From positions 1 to 64,000 of the forward strand of contig LJRV01000156.1 of the NCBI GenBank assembly GCA_001612575.1: DNA of 64,000 nt. The letters run 5' to 3'. Shown here piece by piece: positions 29,345 to 38,744 of the stretch (positions within the stretch are counted from its first letter, which is position 1; each line of letters starts with the position of its first letter). The notes under the pieces were generated by a model. That model saw only the letters and a list, made by a program, of their open reading frames with translations. It ran no database searches and was not told where the DNA came from. This DNA comes from Streptobacillus notomytis (GTDB lineage Bacteria; Fusobacteriota; Fusobacteriia; Fusobacteriales; Leptotrichiaceae). A program made the position numbers and the translations under genes.

Positions 29345-31828
29345 ATGGGTATAAAGTACATTGATGCTAAAAGATTGAGACGTATTCTTATAGGTGGGGC
29401 TAAATGGGTAAAAAAACATGAGGACTATTTAAATGAATTAAATGTTTATCCTGTTCCTGATGGAGATACAGGTTCAAATATGTCTATGACTTTAGAAACA
29501 ATGAAAAATGATATAGAAAATAGTACTGTAAAAAAAAGTTCTATGTCTGAAGTAATAGATGTTATAGAAGAATCTGTACTTATGGGGGCAAGAGGAAATT
29601 CAGGTACTATTCTATCTCAAATTATTACTGGTTTTTTAAAAGGAATAGGTGATAAAAAAAGACTTGAAAGTGCTGATTTAGCTGAAGCTCTACTTAGTGC
29701 TAAAGAAGTAGCATATAATGCTGTGGATACCCCTGTTGAAGGAACAATATTAACTGTCATTAGAGAAATAAGCGAAAAAGCACTTGAAATTAAAGATGAT
29801 GTCGAATCTTTAGATAAAATGTTAGAAATATTAACTGCTACAGCAGAAGAATCTGTAAATAAGACACCAGATCTTTTACCTAAATTAAAAGAAGCTGGAG
29901 TTGTAGATTCTGGTGCTATGGGGCTTTACTATTTCTTCATAGGTATTAGTAAGGCTTTAACCGAAATTAATGAAATAGTATCTTATGAAGCTACAGAGAA
30001 AAATTTTGATAGTACACTAAAAGATATTACTCATGATCCAGCTGAAATTAAATTTAAATACTGTACTGAATTTATTATTAGAAATGCAGATTTTGATATA
30101 GATAAATTCAAAGAAAGTGTTTTAAAATTAGGAGATTCAGCTGTATTTGCACAAACATCTAAAAAGTTCAAGATACATGTACATACAAATAATCCAGGAC
30201 AAGCTCTTGAACTTGCTGTTGAACATGGAGATCTTGAAAAAATAAAAATAGAAAATATGAAATTACAAAATGAAGGTTTAGTAAGTAGTGAAAAAGAACA
30301 AACTAAAATATTCATTAATCCTAAGCCTAATTTATCAAGATATTCTTATGTTATCTTAGCTGATAGTTTAAATTTAAAAGAAGAATTTTTAACACTAGGA
30401 GCAAGTGTTGTATTACTTGGTGGACAAAGCCAAAATCCGAGTGTACAAGATATTTTAAATGCTATTGCTAAAATAAATAATAATAAGCAAATAGTAATAT
30501 TACCTAATAATAAAAATGTTATTTCAACTGCAAATATTGCTGCTGAAAAAACAGAAAAAAATGTATTAGTTGTGCCAACTAAAACTATGATGGAAGGTTA
30601 CTATTACTTAAATAATTACTTTGATATATTAGCAAATATTAAATATAACGAAGAATTTAATTATTCTATAGAAATTACAAAAGCAGTAAGAGATACTAAC
30701 GTAGATGGTTTAACTATAAATAAAGATGATTATATAGCATTAATAAATACTAAAATTAAACATGCTAATAAAGATATTTTAGAGTTAATTAAAGAAATAA
30801 AAGAAAAATATATCAGTAAAAATACAATAAATATAACTGTGGTTGAAGGTAAAGAAAAATATGAAGATATAAAATCTTTATTAAACATTCCGAAAACTAA
30901 GTTTATAACAGGTGAGCAAGAAAATTATCAATACTATATTTATATAGAAAACAAACCTGAAAATATGCCAGAAATAGCTATAGTTACAGATACTGGAAGT
31001 GATTTGGTTGAAGATGATATTAAAGGTTTACCTATATTCATTACTCCTATTAGACTTGAGGCAAATGGAGAACACTATAAAGATAGTGTTGATATAAATA
31101 AAGATGAATTCTGGAATAAATTAATTAATGAAAATGCACATTTCAAAAGTGCTCAACCTTCACCTAAAGAACTAATGAATCTATATACTAATATATTTAA
31201 TAAAGGTTATAAGAAAATTATTACTTTAAATATAAGTAGTTCTATGAGTGGAACATATAGAACTGTTAAAATGGTTAGATCTAATTTAAATAAAGAAAAT
31301 GATATTATTCAAATAGATACTAAACTTGTTTCTTTCCCATTAGGAATATTAGTAAAACAAGCTGCTGAAAAAGTTATGCTTAAACATTCAGTTTCTGATA
31401 TTAAAATTTGGTCAGAGAAATTTATTTCTAAAATTAAGACATTGATAGTTGTAGAAGACTTGAAATATCTTGAAAGAGGAGGAAGAATTACTAAAGTTTC
31501 AAAATCTATTGGTGATTTCTTAAAATTAAAACCTATAATTACTTTCTCTCAAGGAACTTTAACTGTAGAAAAAAAGGTATTTGGGGAAAATTCAGCTATT
31601 TCTTATCTTGAAAAAAGTATACAAGAAGCAGCTAAAAAGCATAGTATTTATCTATATACTGGTTTTGGTGGTAGTTCAAAACAAATTTATAATATTAATA
31701 AAATCCTAGAAAGTATTAAAGATAATCATAAAATTACAGTTGCTGATAAAACTGTACAAATAGGAGCGACAGTAGGAGCTCATGCAGGACCAGTTTATGC
31801 AATCTGTATGATACCTAAATTATTATAA
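29345..31828 (+). CDS. fused fatty-acid kinase: FakA (DhaL/DAK2) plus FakB (DegV) in one chain
   Basis: An 827-residue protein. The N-terminal ~200 residues are a DhaL/DAK2 ATP-binding domain with the metal-ligand motif PDGDTGSNMSMT (Asp39, Asp41). A FakA middle domain follows (EFIIRNADFDIDKFKESVL, then VHTNNPGQALE). From about residue 540 a DegV lipid-binding domain starts (IAIVTDTGSDLVEDDI, SSSMSGTYRT, DLKYLERGGRI). In well-studied bacteria FakA and FakB are separate proteins that together phosphorylate fatty acids for phospholipid synthesis. Here they are joined in one reading frame. The stop overlaps the ATG of rluA. Confidence 0.88.
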   Translation: MGIKYIDAKRLRRILIGGAKWVKKHEDYLNELNVYPVPDGDTGSNMSMTLETMKNDIENSTVKKSSMSEVIDVIEESVLMGARGNSGTILSQIITGFLKGIGDKKRLESADLAEALLSAKEVAYNAVDTPVEGTILTVIREISEKALEIKDDVESLDKMLEILTATAEESVNKTPDLLPKLKEAGVVDSGAMGLYYFFIGISKALTEINEIVSYEATEKNFDSTLKDITHDPAEIKFKYCTEFIIRNADFDIDKFKESVLKLGDSAVFAQTSKKFKIHVHTNNPGQALELAVEHGDLEKIKIENMKLQNEGLVSSEKEQTKIFINPKPNLSRYSYVILADSLNLKEEFLTLGASVVLLGGQSQNPSVQDILNAIAKINNNKQIVILPNNKNVISTANIAAEKTEKNVLVVPTKTMMEGYYYLNNYFDILANIKYNEEFNYSIEITKAVRDTNVDGLTINKDDYIALINTKIKHANKDILELIKEIKEKYISKNTINITVVEGKEKYEDIKSLLNIPKTKFITGEQENYQYYIYIENKPENMPEIAIVTDTGSDLVEDDIKGLPIFITPIRLEANGEHYKDSVDINKDEFWNKLINENAHFKSAQPSPKELMNLYTNIFNKGYKKIITLNISSSMSGTYRTVKMVRSNLNKENDIIQIDTKLVSFPLGILVKQAAEKVMLKHSVSDIKIWSEKFISKIKTLIVVEDLKYLERGGRITKVSKSIGDFLKLKPIITFSQGTLTVEKKVFGENSAISYLEKSIQEAAKKHSIYLYTGFGGSSKQIYNINKILESIKDNHKITVADKTVQIGATVGAHAGPVYAICMIPKLL

Positions 31829-32694
31829 TGAAAAAATATATACTAGATGAAAAAGCATTTAGACTAAAAGTATCTCAATACTTACGTGAATTTCACAATT
31901 ATTCTGGAAGAAGTTTACGTTCTATTGAGGTATTTTTAGATAATAAGCAAATAAGAACTACAACAAAACTACCTAAAACTGGAATACTTACAATTAAAGA
32001 AAAAGAAAAAGGAACTGATTTATTACCTATTAAAATGAATCTTGATATAGTATATGAAGATAATGACTTATTAATAGTAAATAAAGAACCTTATTTACTT
32101 ACCCACCCTACTTTAAAAAAGGTGGATAAAACATTAGCTAATGGTATAGTTTACTATTTTTTAGAAAAATATAATAAAAATCTTGTACCCAGATTTATTT
32201 CTCGTTTAGATATGAATACTTCTGGATTGATAATGATAGCAAAAAATAGCTTTGCTCAATCTTTCATACAGTCTGGAAAAGCTAATATTACTAAAAAATA
32301 TTTAGCCCTTGCTGAAAATATATTTGAAAAAGATGAAATCATAGTTGAAGAAAAGATATATAAGGATGGAGATGAACTTGCAAGAATAATAGATGATAGA
32401 GGACAAGAAGCTAAAACTAAATTTAAGTTAATAAAAAATTATCCTCATCTTGATATTTCTCTTATAGAATGTGAACTATTTACTGGAAGAACTCATCAAA
32501 TTAGAGTTCATCTTAAACATTTAGGACATCCCATTATTGGTGATAGTTTATATAACCCTAATTCTATTTTTCATAAAATAGCTAAAAGACAAATGTTACA
32601 TGCATATAAGCTTTCATTTATACATCCTAGTAGTAATGAAAAAATAGATATAGAAATACAACTTTATCATGATATGTTAGAAATAATAGGGTAA
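31828..32694 (+). CDS. RluA-family pseudouridine synthase
   Basis: A 288-residue RNA pseudouridine synthase. The N-terminal ~60 residues resemble an S4-like RNA-binding domain (FRLKVSQYLREFHNYSGRSL). The catalytic domain has the conserved aspartate in RFISRLDMNTSGLIMI and motif III GRTHQIRVHLKHLGHPIIGD. It probably modifies 23S rRNA or tRNA, but the position cannot be deduced. It is translationally coupled to the kinase fusion gene (ATG overlapping TAA) and ends the operon at a bidirectional terminator. Confidence 0.92.
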   Translation: MKKYILDEKAFRLKVSQYLREFHNYSGRSLRSIEVFLDNKQIRTTTKLPKTGILTIKEKEKGTDLLPIKMNLDIVYEDNDLLIVNKEPYLLTHPTLKKVDKTLANGIVYYFLEKYNKNLVPRFISRLDMNTSGLIMIAKNSFAQSFIQSGKANITKKYLALAENIFEKDEIIVEEKIYKDGDELARIIDDRGQEAKTKFKLIKNYPHLDISLIECELFTGRTHQIRVHLKHLGHPIIGDSLYNPNSIFHKIAKRQMLHAYKLSFIHPSSNEKIDIEIQLYHDMLEIIG

Positions 32695-32699
32695 AAAAT

Positions 32700-32733
32700 A
32701 TGAGAATTTCTCATTTTATTTGGAAATTCTCAT
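32700..32733. terminator. bidirectional terminator between rluA and the barrel gene
   Basis: GAGAATTTC (32702-32710) pairs perfectly with GAAATTCTC (32723-32731). T-runs follow on both strands, as expected between two convergent genes. Confidence 0.85.
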
Positions 32734-32745
32734 TTTTTAATACAA

Positions 32746-34806
32746 TTAATATCTATAATTAATCTCAATTCCTAATTTATAGCTAAAAGGCTTAGATCTT
32801 ATTTTTTTATCTGCCGGATTATATCTAAAATATAATTTTTCAAAAGGTGTTTTGAAAAATATTTTTTCTACTTCAAAATTTGCTTTAATACCAAATTTTG
32901 AATCATATAAATATTTAAGAGAAATATATGGTTTTATTTTGAATTCTTCTCCTAATACCCACTTATTAGCCTCATTCTGTTCTTGAGTTAAATATCCAGT
33001 ATTTTCATGTAATTCTTTTTTAATTTTTTCAGGAATACTCGGACCCAAAAGCATGCTTTTATCTGCTTTTCTTGCAAGTAAAGCTGCATTAAATATTAAT
33101 CCTGTTTTAACATTTAATCCATTTTGATTATATATATAATTAAAATCAAATCCACCATTTAAAACATCATTTTCATATAATTTTTTATTATTTAAATCAC
33201 TCATTTCATATTTATTTTCTAAATCAAATTTAGCCCTAAATCCTAATTTCAAATTTCTTTCATATGATAAAAGAAAATTTTCATTTAATTTAGAATTTCC
33301 ATTATAAACATCATTTACATATTTAATATCATTAACTGCCTTTACCTTATTTTTACCTCTAACATACTCAATCTTACTAACATTATCTATATTATATTTT
33401 TTAGTTATAACATTTGAAAATCTATTAGGTCCCTCACTAATAACCTCTGTTACTACATAGTACTCAAACGGATCTTTGCCATTAGGTGCATATCTATAAT
33501 GATTTGTAATTAAATATTTACCATTAATTTTATGAATACTAGTCCCTAAAGTGGTTTGATTAGCTATATTAACTATTACATTTCTTCTTGCTCTATCAAA
33601 TACCGTATAAAAATTATCAATAGTCTTATTATCACTTTGATTAAAATAATAATAATGTTTCAATTTATATTTTCTATCACTATTAACTCTTTGATTAAAT
33701 TCTGTATTAAAAACGAAATTATTTGATAAAGATAATCCCTTAATACCAAAATCAGATTTTTTTAAGTTTAATTTTAAATCATATTTTTCATTATCATTAT
33801 ATCCATCTAAAATATGACTGTTTAATGGGCTATATTTAGCATTATATTTTCTATCATATGAAAGAGAAACTTTAAATTGATCTATTTTATCATGCTCATG
33901 ATCTAAAATCTCCCAAAAATCATGAACTCTTCTTCTCTCTGTGTTATAATCAAAATAACCTGTAAATTTATTTCTATATATTTTTCTTTCATCTAATAAA
34001 TTTATTTGTCCACCATTATACATTTCAATACCTATAAAAGCATCTTTATTTAATCTATATTTTAAATATGAATTAACTTCTAATATAGATGGTGTAAACT
34101 CTCTTGTAATCACTCTAGGTATTAAACTAATGGCTATATTGTCATTTATAATTTGAGTAATTCTTCCTTCAAAAATACTATCATGTTTTCTATATCTAAA
34201 TTCTTCCTCATTAAATGATGTTAAATATTTAATATACTTAAGCCCATATTTTTTCTTATTAACCTCTAAACTAATCTTAGCCTGAAAATCATTACTTTCT
34301 CTTACATTATGCTTTTGTTGTGGAGCTTGTATATCTAAACTTTCTCCTATCAAATCTGTATGATTATGTTCATGGTCATGATCATGATCATGATCGTGAT
34401 GATGATGGTGGTGATGATGATCATGTCCCCCTTGCTGATTATCACTAAATATAGAGCTTTCAAGTTGATTATAATCTGGTGTTCTTCTATCATTATATTG
34501 TTGATATTGAATATATCCATTTTTCATAATAACTGGATTATTTTCCCTTAATCCTGTTACATACCTAGTAACTAAATCCGAATAATTAAGATTTTTTCTT
34601 CCACCTTTTATTATTAAATTAGCCTTATATTCATTATTTAATGATGAAACTGTTAAATTTAAAGGAACATATTCTATATTTGAATTTTCAATTTTAGAAA
34701 ATCTCCCTTCATTTCTAATTTCTGCTTTATAAACTATATTTAACTTTTTGTCAGCAAAAGAAAAAATACCAAAAATTATCGGTAAAACTAAAAACCTTTT
34801 CTTCAT
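32746..34806 (-). CDS. outer-membrane beta-barrel protein with a histidine-rich segment
   Basis: A 686-residue protein with a signal peptide (MKKRFLVLPIIFGIFSFA), many alternating strands and a C-terminal aromatic end (LGIEINYRY). All point to an outer-membrane barrel. At about residues 128-152 there is an unbroken metal-binding type tract made only of His, Asp, Glu, Gly and Asn, including eight consecutive His and repeated HD pairs. It could bind zinc, nickel or cobalt at the surface or in the periplasm. It does not match a family I can name. It has its own promoter and lies next to a CDF metal exporter, supporting a role in metal handling. There is no TonB box or plug domain that I can see. 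Confidence 0.75.
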   Translation of the reverse strand: MKKRFLVLPIIFGIFSFADKKLNIVYKAEIRNEGRFSKIENSNIEYVPLNLTVSSLNNEYKANLIIKGGRKNLNYSDLVTRYVTGLRENNPVIMKNGYIQYQQYNDRRTPDYNQLESSIFSDNQQGGHDHHHHHHHHDHDHDHDHEHNHTDLIGESLDIQAPQQKHNVRESNDFQAKISLEVNKKKYGLKYIKYLTSFNEEEFRYRKHDSIFEGRITQIINDNIAISLIPRVITREFTPSILEVNSYLKYRLNKDAFIGIEMYNGGQINLLDERKIYRNKFTGYFDYNTERRRVHDFWEILDHEHDKIDQFKVSLSYDRKYNAKYSPLNSHILDGYNDNEKYDLKLNLKKSDFGIKGLSLSNNFVFNTEFNQRVNSDRKYKLKHYYYFNQSDNKTIDNFYTVFDRARRNVIVNIANQTTLGTSIHKINGKYLITNHYRYAPNGKDPFEYYVVTEVISEGPNRFSNVITKKYNIDNVSKIEYVRGKNKVKAVNDIKYVNDVYNGNSKLNENFLLSYERNLKLGFRAKFDLENKYEMSDLNNKKLYENDVLNGGFDFNYIYNQNGLNVKTGLIFNAALLARKADKSMLLGPSIPEKIKKELHENTGYLTQEQNEANKWVLGEEFKIKPYISLKYLYDSKFGIKANFEVEKIFFKTPFEKLYFRYNPADKKIRSKPFSYKLGIEINYRY

Positions 34807-34842
34807 TCTTTTCTCCCAATTCTAAAAACTTCCTTTTAGTTA

Positions 34843-34871
34843 ATTATATATATTAAAAAAACAAAAATCAA
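34843..34871 (-). promoter_or_regulatory. promoter of the histidine-rich barrel gene
   Basis: Minus strand: TTGATT (34866-34871), 17-base spacer, TATAAT (34843-34848), 37 bases before the ATG. A metal-regulator operator is not obvious. The rest of 34872-35003 holds no gene. Confidence 0.65.
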
Positions 34872-35003
34872 CTACTAAAAACATAGAATTAATCAGTGTT
34901 TCATGCAATAAGTATGCATTTATTTAATGTTTTATTTTAAATAAAAAATTCAGTATTAATTAAAAATTTTTTTTATAAATCTCTTTATATTGTAAAATAA
35001 AAA

Positions 35004-35034
35004 GCTTTACTCCTTATAAAACAAGGAATAAAGC
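35004..35034 (-). terminator. terminator after the CDF gene
   Basis: Minus strand: a 12-base stem (GCTTTATTCCTT with AAGGAGTAAAGC, including one G-T pair) is followed by TTTTTATTTT, 20 bases after the stop. Confidence 0.85.
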
Positions 35035-35053
35035 CATATATTTTTATAACTTA

Positions 35054-35974
35054 TTATTCTTTATGTATATTAACTTCTGGATTTTCTATTTGTATAGTCA
35101 CATGCTCTATATCATATACTTCTTTTAACATATTAGATATATTTTTTATTATTTTATAATCATTCACACCTGTATATTTCTTCAAAATAACATGGAATGA
35201 TAAGCTATATAACCCTTCAGATATAGACCAAATATGAAATTCATGTATATTTTCAATATTTTCTATATCAAGTATACTATTTTTAATTTTATTTACATCT
35301 AACTCCTCTGGTACAGCTTCCATTAATATATTTAATGATTTTATTAGAATTTTTATACCACCTAACATTATAATCAAACTTATTATTGAGCTTATTATAG
35401 GATCTAATAATAATATACCTGTACATTTAACTAAAATACCTGTTATTATTACTCCTACAGAATTTAGTAAATCTCCTAAAAAATGCCATAATGCACTTTT
35501 AATATTTAGATTATCTTCATGTTTTAAACTATTCATAAGTACTAAAGTAAGTAATACATTAATAATTAGCCCAATAATAGCTATAACTATCATTAAATTA
35601 AAGTTTATATCCTGTGGATTAAGTACTCTTTTAATTGCTTCATTTATTATTCCAAGTGCTATGATTACTAATGCTAAACCATTTAAAAATGCAGCAATTA
35701 TTTCAACTCTTAAATAGCCATATGTATATTTATTATTAGGTTTCTTAGATGAATAATATATAGCAATCATACTAAAAATTAAGGCAACTACATCTGATAT
35801 CATATGAAATGAATCAGAAACTAATGCAAGAGAACCTGATATTATTCCACCAAATAACTCAAGTATAGCAAATATAGCTGTAAGTAATAAACTTATCCAC
35901 AATGTCTTCTTACTCTTATTTTGCACCTTATAATGTTTAGTATGATGATAATTAAATTCAATAATTTTTTTCAT
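35054..35974 (-). CDS. cation diffusion facilitator (zinc/cobalt-type exporter)
   Basis: A 306-residue CDF antiporter that exports divalent metals in exchange for protons. The metal site is complete, with Asp54, His57 and Asp61 in SDSFHMISD (second membrane helix) and His164 and Asp168 in HFLGDLLNS (fifth). HxxxD in both helices is typical of zinc/cobalt-type members such as CzcD/ZitB. There are six membrane helices and a C-terminal cytoplasmic domain (HIWSISEGLYSLSFHVIL). The N-terminus has a small His cluster (YHHTKH). It lies 10 bases after sppA, in one operon. Confidence 0.92.
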   Translation of the reverse strand: MKKIIEFNYHHTKHYKVQNKSKKTLWISLLLTAIFAILELFGGIISGSLALVSDSFHMISDVVALIFSMIAIYYSSKKPNNKYTYGYLRVEIIAAFLNGLALVIIALGIINEAIKRVLNPQDINFNLMIVIAIIGLIINVLLTLVLMNSLKHEDNLNIKSALWHFLGDLLNSVGVIITGILVKCTGILLLDPIISSIISLIIMLGGIKILIKSLNILMEAVPEELDVNKIKNSILDIENIENIHEFHIWSISEGLYSLSFHVILKKYTGVNDYKIIKNISNMLKEVYDIEHVTIQIENPEVNIHKE

Positions 35975-35984
35975 TTTATCTCCT

Positions 35985-37640
35985 TTAAAAATCTATCTTA
36001 ATATTCATAAAGTACATAGGCTTATATTTATTTTCTTTAATTATATTTAACCCTTTAATCATTTCACGTGTTAATGGTATATTTGAAATATTTTTAACAC
36101 TATCAATTAATCCTATTTTTCTATTAGCAAAATGTAATTTATAATCTTTAATATTTAAGTATTCCAATAGAGAATTTAAACAATCATCAAATCCACCTAT
36201 TTTGTCTGCAAGTCCTATTTCTACAGCTTCCTCACCTAACCATATTTTCCCTTGAGCTATGTTTTCTAATCTTTCATCTGTCATAACTCTTGCAGTCATT
36301 ACATGCTTTTTAAATTCAATATATACATCTTTCATACTCTGAATTAGTTTTTCTCTTAATTCATCAGTAATAGGTTGTTTTAAATCAAATAATTCTGATG
36401 CAATACCTGAATTTACAGTTTCAATATTTAATCCTAATTTATTACTTATTTCATCAAATGTAGGATACATACTTACTACACCTATAGATCCTGTAATAGT
36501 ACTTGGATTTAAGAATACTTTCTTTGCTACAGTAGAGATATAATATCCACCACTTGCAGCTACAGATGACATAGAAATAAATATCGGTACATTTAAATTT
36601 TTAAGCTCCTTATATATTCTTTCAGATTCAAGAGCACTTCCTCCAGGAGAATTTATTCTTAAAATTACTCCTTTAAGATTATTTATTTCTTTTAAAGATT
36701 TTATTCTTTCTGACATATTAGCATAAGTAATTATACTTTCTGAATTAACATTTGGTACAATCTCTCCTTCAGCACATATTACTCCTATTACATTTTTACT
36801 CTTATTTTTAATCTTAACCTTTTTAGAAAAAGACATTAAATTTTCTGTATCTTTAGAATAATCTATTTCTAATTTATATAAATTAGAAATTCCATCTATT
36901 AAACTATATTCTTTTGCTTTCATATGATTAATTAAAACTAAATCACCATTTAATAAATTTTCTTTAATATCTACATTTCTTCTATCTTTAATTTCATTAA
37001 TAAAATTTTCTAACATTTTATCATAAATTCTAGTTATTGAAGATTTTTGTTCCTCAGACATTTCTTCTTTATGATAATTTTCTCCTGCCGATTTATAATC
37101 TCCTATATGTAATACATTTACTTTAAGCCCTATCTTATCAAATAGTTTTTTAAAGTATATAAAAGATCTTGAATATCCTCTTAATATCATAGATGAATTA
37201 AGAGAATTATACATATATATAGTATCTGCCAACATAGCTATTCTATATGTTAAATTATCAATATTAGATGCTAGTGCTATAACCTTCTTATTTTTATTCA
37301 TTTCTTTAAATAAATCTTTTAATTCATCAATTTGTACTGTATTCAATTTCATATTGTCAACATCAAGAATTACTTCTTCTACTGTATCTGTTTGGTTAAT
37401 TTTTTTAAGTGCATCCTTAAAAACAAAAAACGAAGTTTTTTTATTTAACCCTCCTTCTGGAACATCTTCAAGTAAAGTTTCATTAGTTATAACAACCTTT
37501 TTTATTTTTTTTAGCTTCAAATTATTTAAATTTTTAGCTTTTTTTAGCTTAGATTTTATAATTAATAATATAGTAATTATTCCTAAAAACAATATCAAAG
37601 CAATAATCACAGCTTGTATTATATAATATATTAATGTCAT
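35985..37640 (-). CDS. sppA: signal peptide peptidase SppA (long form)
   Basis: A 551-residue membrane-anchored serine protease that degrades cleaved signal peptides in the membrane. An N-terminal membrane helix covers residues ~5-30. Two S49 repeats follow. The first has the lysine of the Ser-Lys dyad in GDYKSAGE (near residue 184). The second has the catalytic serine in SSVAASGGYYIS (near 358). GGSALESERIY and STITGSIGVVSMYPTF are typical of the family. The length fits the E. coli-type long SppA. It heads an operon with the CDF exporter. Confidence 0.92.
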   Translation of the reverse strand: MTLIYYIIQAVIIALILFLGIITILLIIKSKLKKAKNLNNLKLKKIKKVVITNETLLEDVPEGGLNKKTSFFVFKDALKKINQTDTVEEVILDVDNMKLNTVQIDELKDLFKEMNKNKKVIALASNIDNLTYRIAMLADTIYMYNSLNSSMILRGYSRSFIYFKKLFDKIGLKVNVLHIGDYKSAGENYHKEEMSEEQKSSITRIYDKMLENFINEIKDRRNVDIKENLLNGDLVLINHMKAKEYSLIDGISNLYKLEIDYSKDTENLMSFSKKVKIKNKSKNVIGVICAEGEIVPNVNSESIITYANMSERIKSLKEINNLKGVILRINSPGGSALESERIYKELKNLNVPIFISMSSVAASGGYYISTVAKKVFLNPSTITGSIGVVSMYPTFDEISNKLGLNIETVNSGIASELFDLKQPITDELREKLIQSMKDVYIEFKKHVMTARVMTDERLENIAQGKIWLGEEAVEIGLADKIGGFDDCLNSLLEYLNIKDYKLHFANRKIGLIDSVKNISNIPLTREMIKGLNIIKENKYKPMYFMNIKIDF

Positions 37641-37699
37641 TTTTACCTCCTAACTTGAATTTTATCTTATATACCAACATTTGTCAAATATATATTATA

Positions 37700-37740
37700 A
37701 AATAAAAAGCCTATAAAGATATAAATATCAATATAGACTT
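37700..37740 (-). terminator. terminator of the 5S rRNA
   Basis: Minus strand: AAGTCTATATTGAT pairs with ATCTTTATAGGCTT (14-base arms, one GT pair, two mismatches), followed by TTTTTATTTT. It lies 27 bases after the 5S 3' end. Confidence 0.75.
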
Positions 37741-37767
37741 AAATCATTAACAATAAATAATAAAAAA

Positions 37768-37877
37768 GTTTAGCAATTACCTATCTTCCCTATTACTAAG
37801 TATTTTTGGCGTTTACAGACTTAACTTCTAGGTTCGAAATGTTTCTAGGTGTATCCCTGTAGCTATTATCACTAAAC
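37768..37877 (-). rRNA. rrf: 5S ribosomal RNA, solitary gene
   Basis: About 110 nucleotides, minus strand. The ends form helix I: GTTTAGTGAT at the 5' end pairs with ATTGCTAAAC at the 3' end over ten bases. The conserved loop B/C region TTCGAACCTAGAAGTTAAG is present. No 23S or 16S sequence is visible for at least 370 bases upstream, nor are there tRNAs, so this is a 5S gene separate from an rrn operon. Between 37878 and 38175 I see only AT-rich sequence with a short repeated AAGTCTTTTTT-like motif. Confidence 0.93.
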
Positions 37878-38175
37878 AACATGGCGACCTTGGAAGGACT
37901 ATTTATAAATTACTATAAATTACTATGGCTTACACACCTTTATTTTATGGTACATTTTATACTTAAAAAAATTCTAAATTATGCTCCTTTACAACTTTTT
38001 AAGTCTTTTTTAAGTCCTTTTAAGTTCAAAAGTATAATATCATTTTATTTTTTAAATGTCAACTGTCTGTTATTTTCCTTATTAAAAATAAAAAATTTTT
38101 ACAATTAAAAACAACGTATTTGCTAGCTTTTTGAACATTGAAATAAAAATTTATAAATTTATTTTGAAAAAACGC

Positions 38176-38204
38176 TTGCATTAATTCAAAAGATATGGTA
38201 TATT
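38176..38204 (+). promoter_or_regulatory. promoter of two small genes at the prophage margin
   Basis: TTGCAT (38176-38181), 17-base spacer, TATATT (38199-38204), 57 bases ahead of the start of the 78-residue gene. Confidence 0.7.
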
Positions 38205-38260
38205 AGTTATGTAAAGAGGAAGTAAGAAAAAATAAATAAAAAAATATGGAGGAAAAAATT

Positions 38261-38497
38261 ATGGAAAACAAAAGATTAACAAGTTTATTAGAAAGTTTAG
38301 AAGAAAGAGTGATTGACACTATCAAATATGATGATTCAATTCAAGTTGAAAATTTCGATGACGTTATTGATTCAGTAATCAAAAATGAAATAGATTCAAT
38401 GGAGTTCGAAAACGATGAAGAAAAAGATTTCTTTGAATTTGTGGTTAGAGAAAACAAAAGTGAATTAGTACAAAATATATACTACACATTATACTAA
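38261..38497 (+). CDS. small acidic protein of unknown function
   Basis: A 78-residue acidic protein (many Asp/Glu). The second ATG at 38261 is preferred because GGAGG lies eight bases upstream, and the first ATG overlaps that site. I recognise no family. Secondary structure looks helical. It precedes a small basic DNA-binding-like gene by 36 bases under one promoter, so the two may act together. Confidence 0.65.
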   Translation: MENKRLTSLLESLEERVIDTIKYDDSIQVENFDDVIDSVIKNEIDSMEFENDEEKDFFEFVVRENKSELVQNIYYTLY

Positions 38498-38533
38498 TAT
38501 TAATGGGCTAATTGAGGTGATTAAGGAGGTTAT

Positions 38534-38737
38534 ATGAAAAAGAACACACGTGGGGGTGTTAGAGAAGGGGCGGGTAGAAAGGCAACTGGTTTAGTTAGGT
38601 CTAAACCATTTTATATTAGGCTCACCGAAGAAGAATTAAAATTTTTAAATGAATCTATTAATAAACAAAGTGGTAAAACCAAAACTGAAAAATTTTTAAG
38701 ATTAATAGGGTTGACAAAAATAAAAAATGTTGTATAA
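38534..38737 (+). CDS. small basic ribbon-helix-helix-like protein with a GxGRK arm
   Basis: A 67-residue protein with a strong AAGGAGG site. It starts with a basic arm (GGVREGAGRKATG) typical of many plasmid, phage and IS-associated small proteins. A beta strand (PFYIRLTEEELKFLNES) and two helices follow, as in ribbon-helix-helix DNA-binding folds. It probably binds DNA, but target and role are unknown. A consensus promoter for a downstream RNA overlaps its 3' end. Confidence 0.65.
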   Translation: MKKNTRGGVREGAGRKATGLVRSKPFYIRLTEEELKFLNESINKQSGKTKTEKFLRLIGLTKIKNVV

Positions 38738-38738
38738 T
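38711..38738 (+). promoter_or_regulatory. near-perfect promoter for a short non-coding RNA
   Basis: Perfect TTGACA (38711-38716), 16-base spacer, perfect TATAAT (38733-38738) with a TG two bases ahead of it. It overlaps the last codons of the preceding gene, so it serves what follows. Confidence 0.8.
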
Positions 38739-38744
38739 ACTTTT

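Noticed and set aside
34375..34435. Repetitive ATGATC-like tract as a possible regulatory or variable repeat
   Set aside because: It is the codons of the His/Asp tract inside the barrel gene; a coding explanation is enough.
37881..38108. Plus-strand 75-codon frame next to the 5S gene
   Set aside because: Low-complexity hydrophobic product with a start only four bases from the 5S 5' end and no good ribosome-binding site; likely chance.
38140..38260. Prophage attachment site near the 5S gene
   Set aside because: The other prophage end lies outside the window, so no repeat can be compared; any att call would be a guess.
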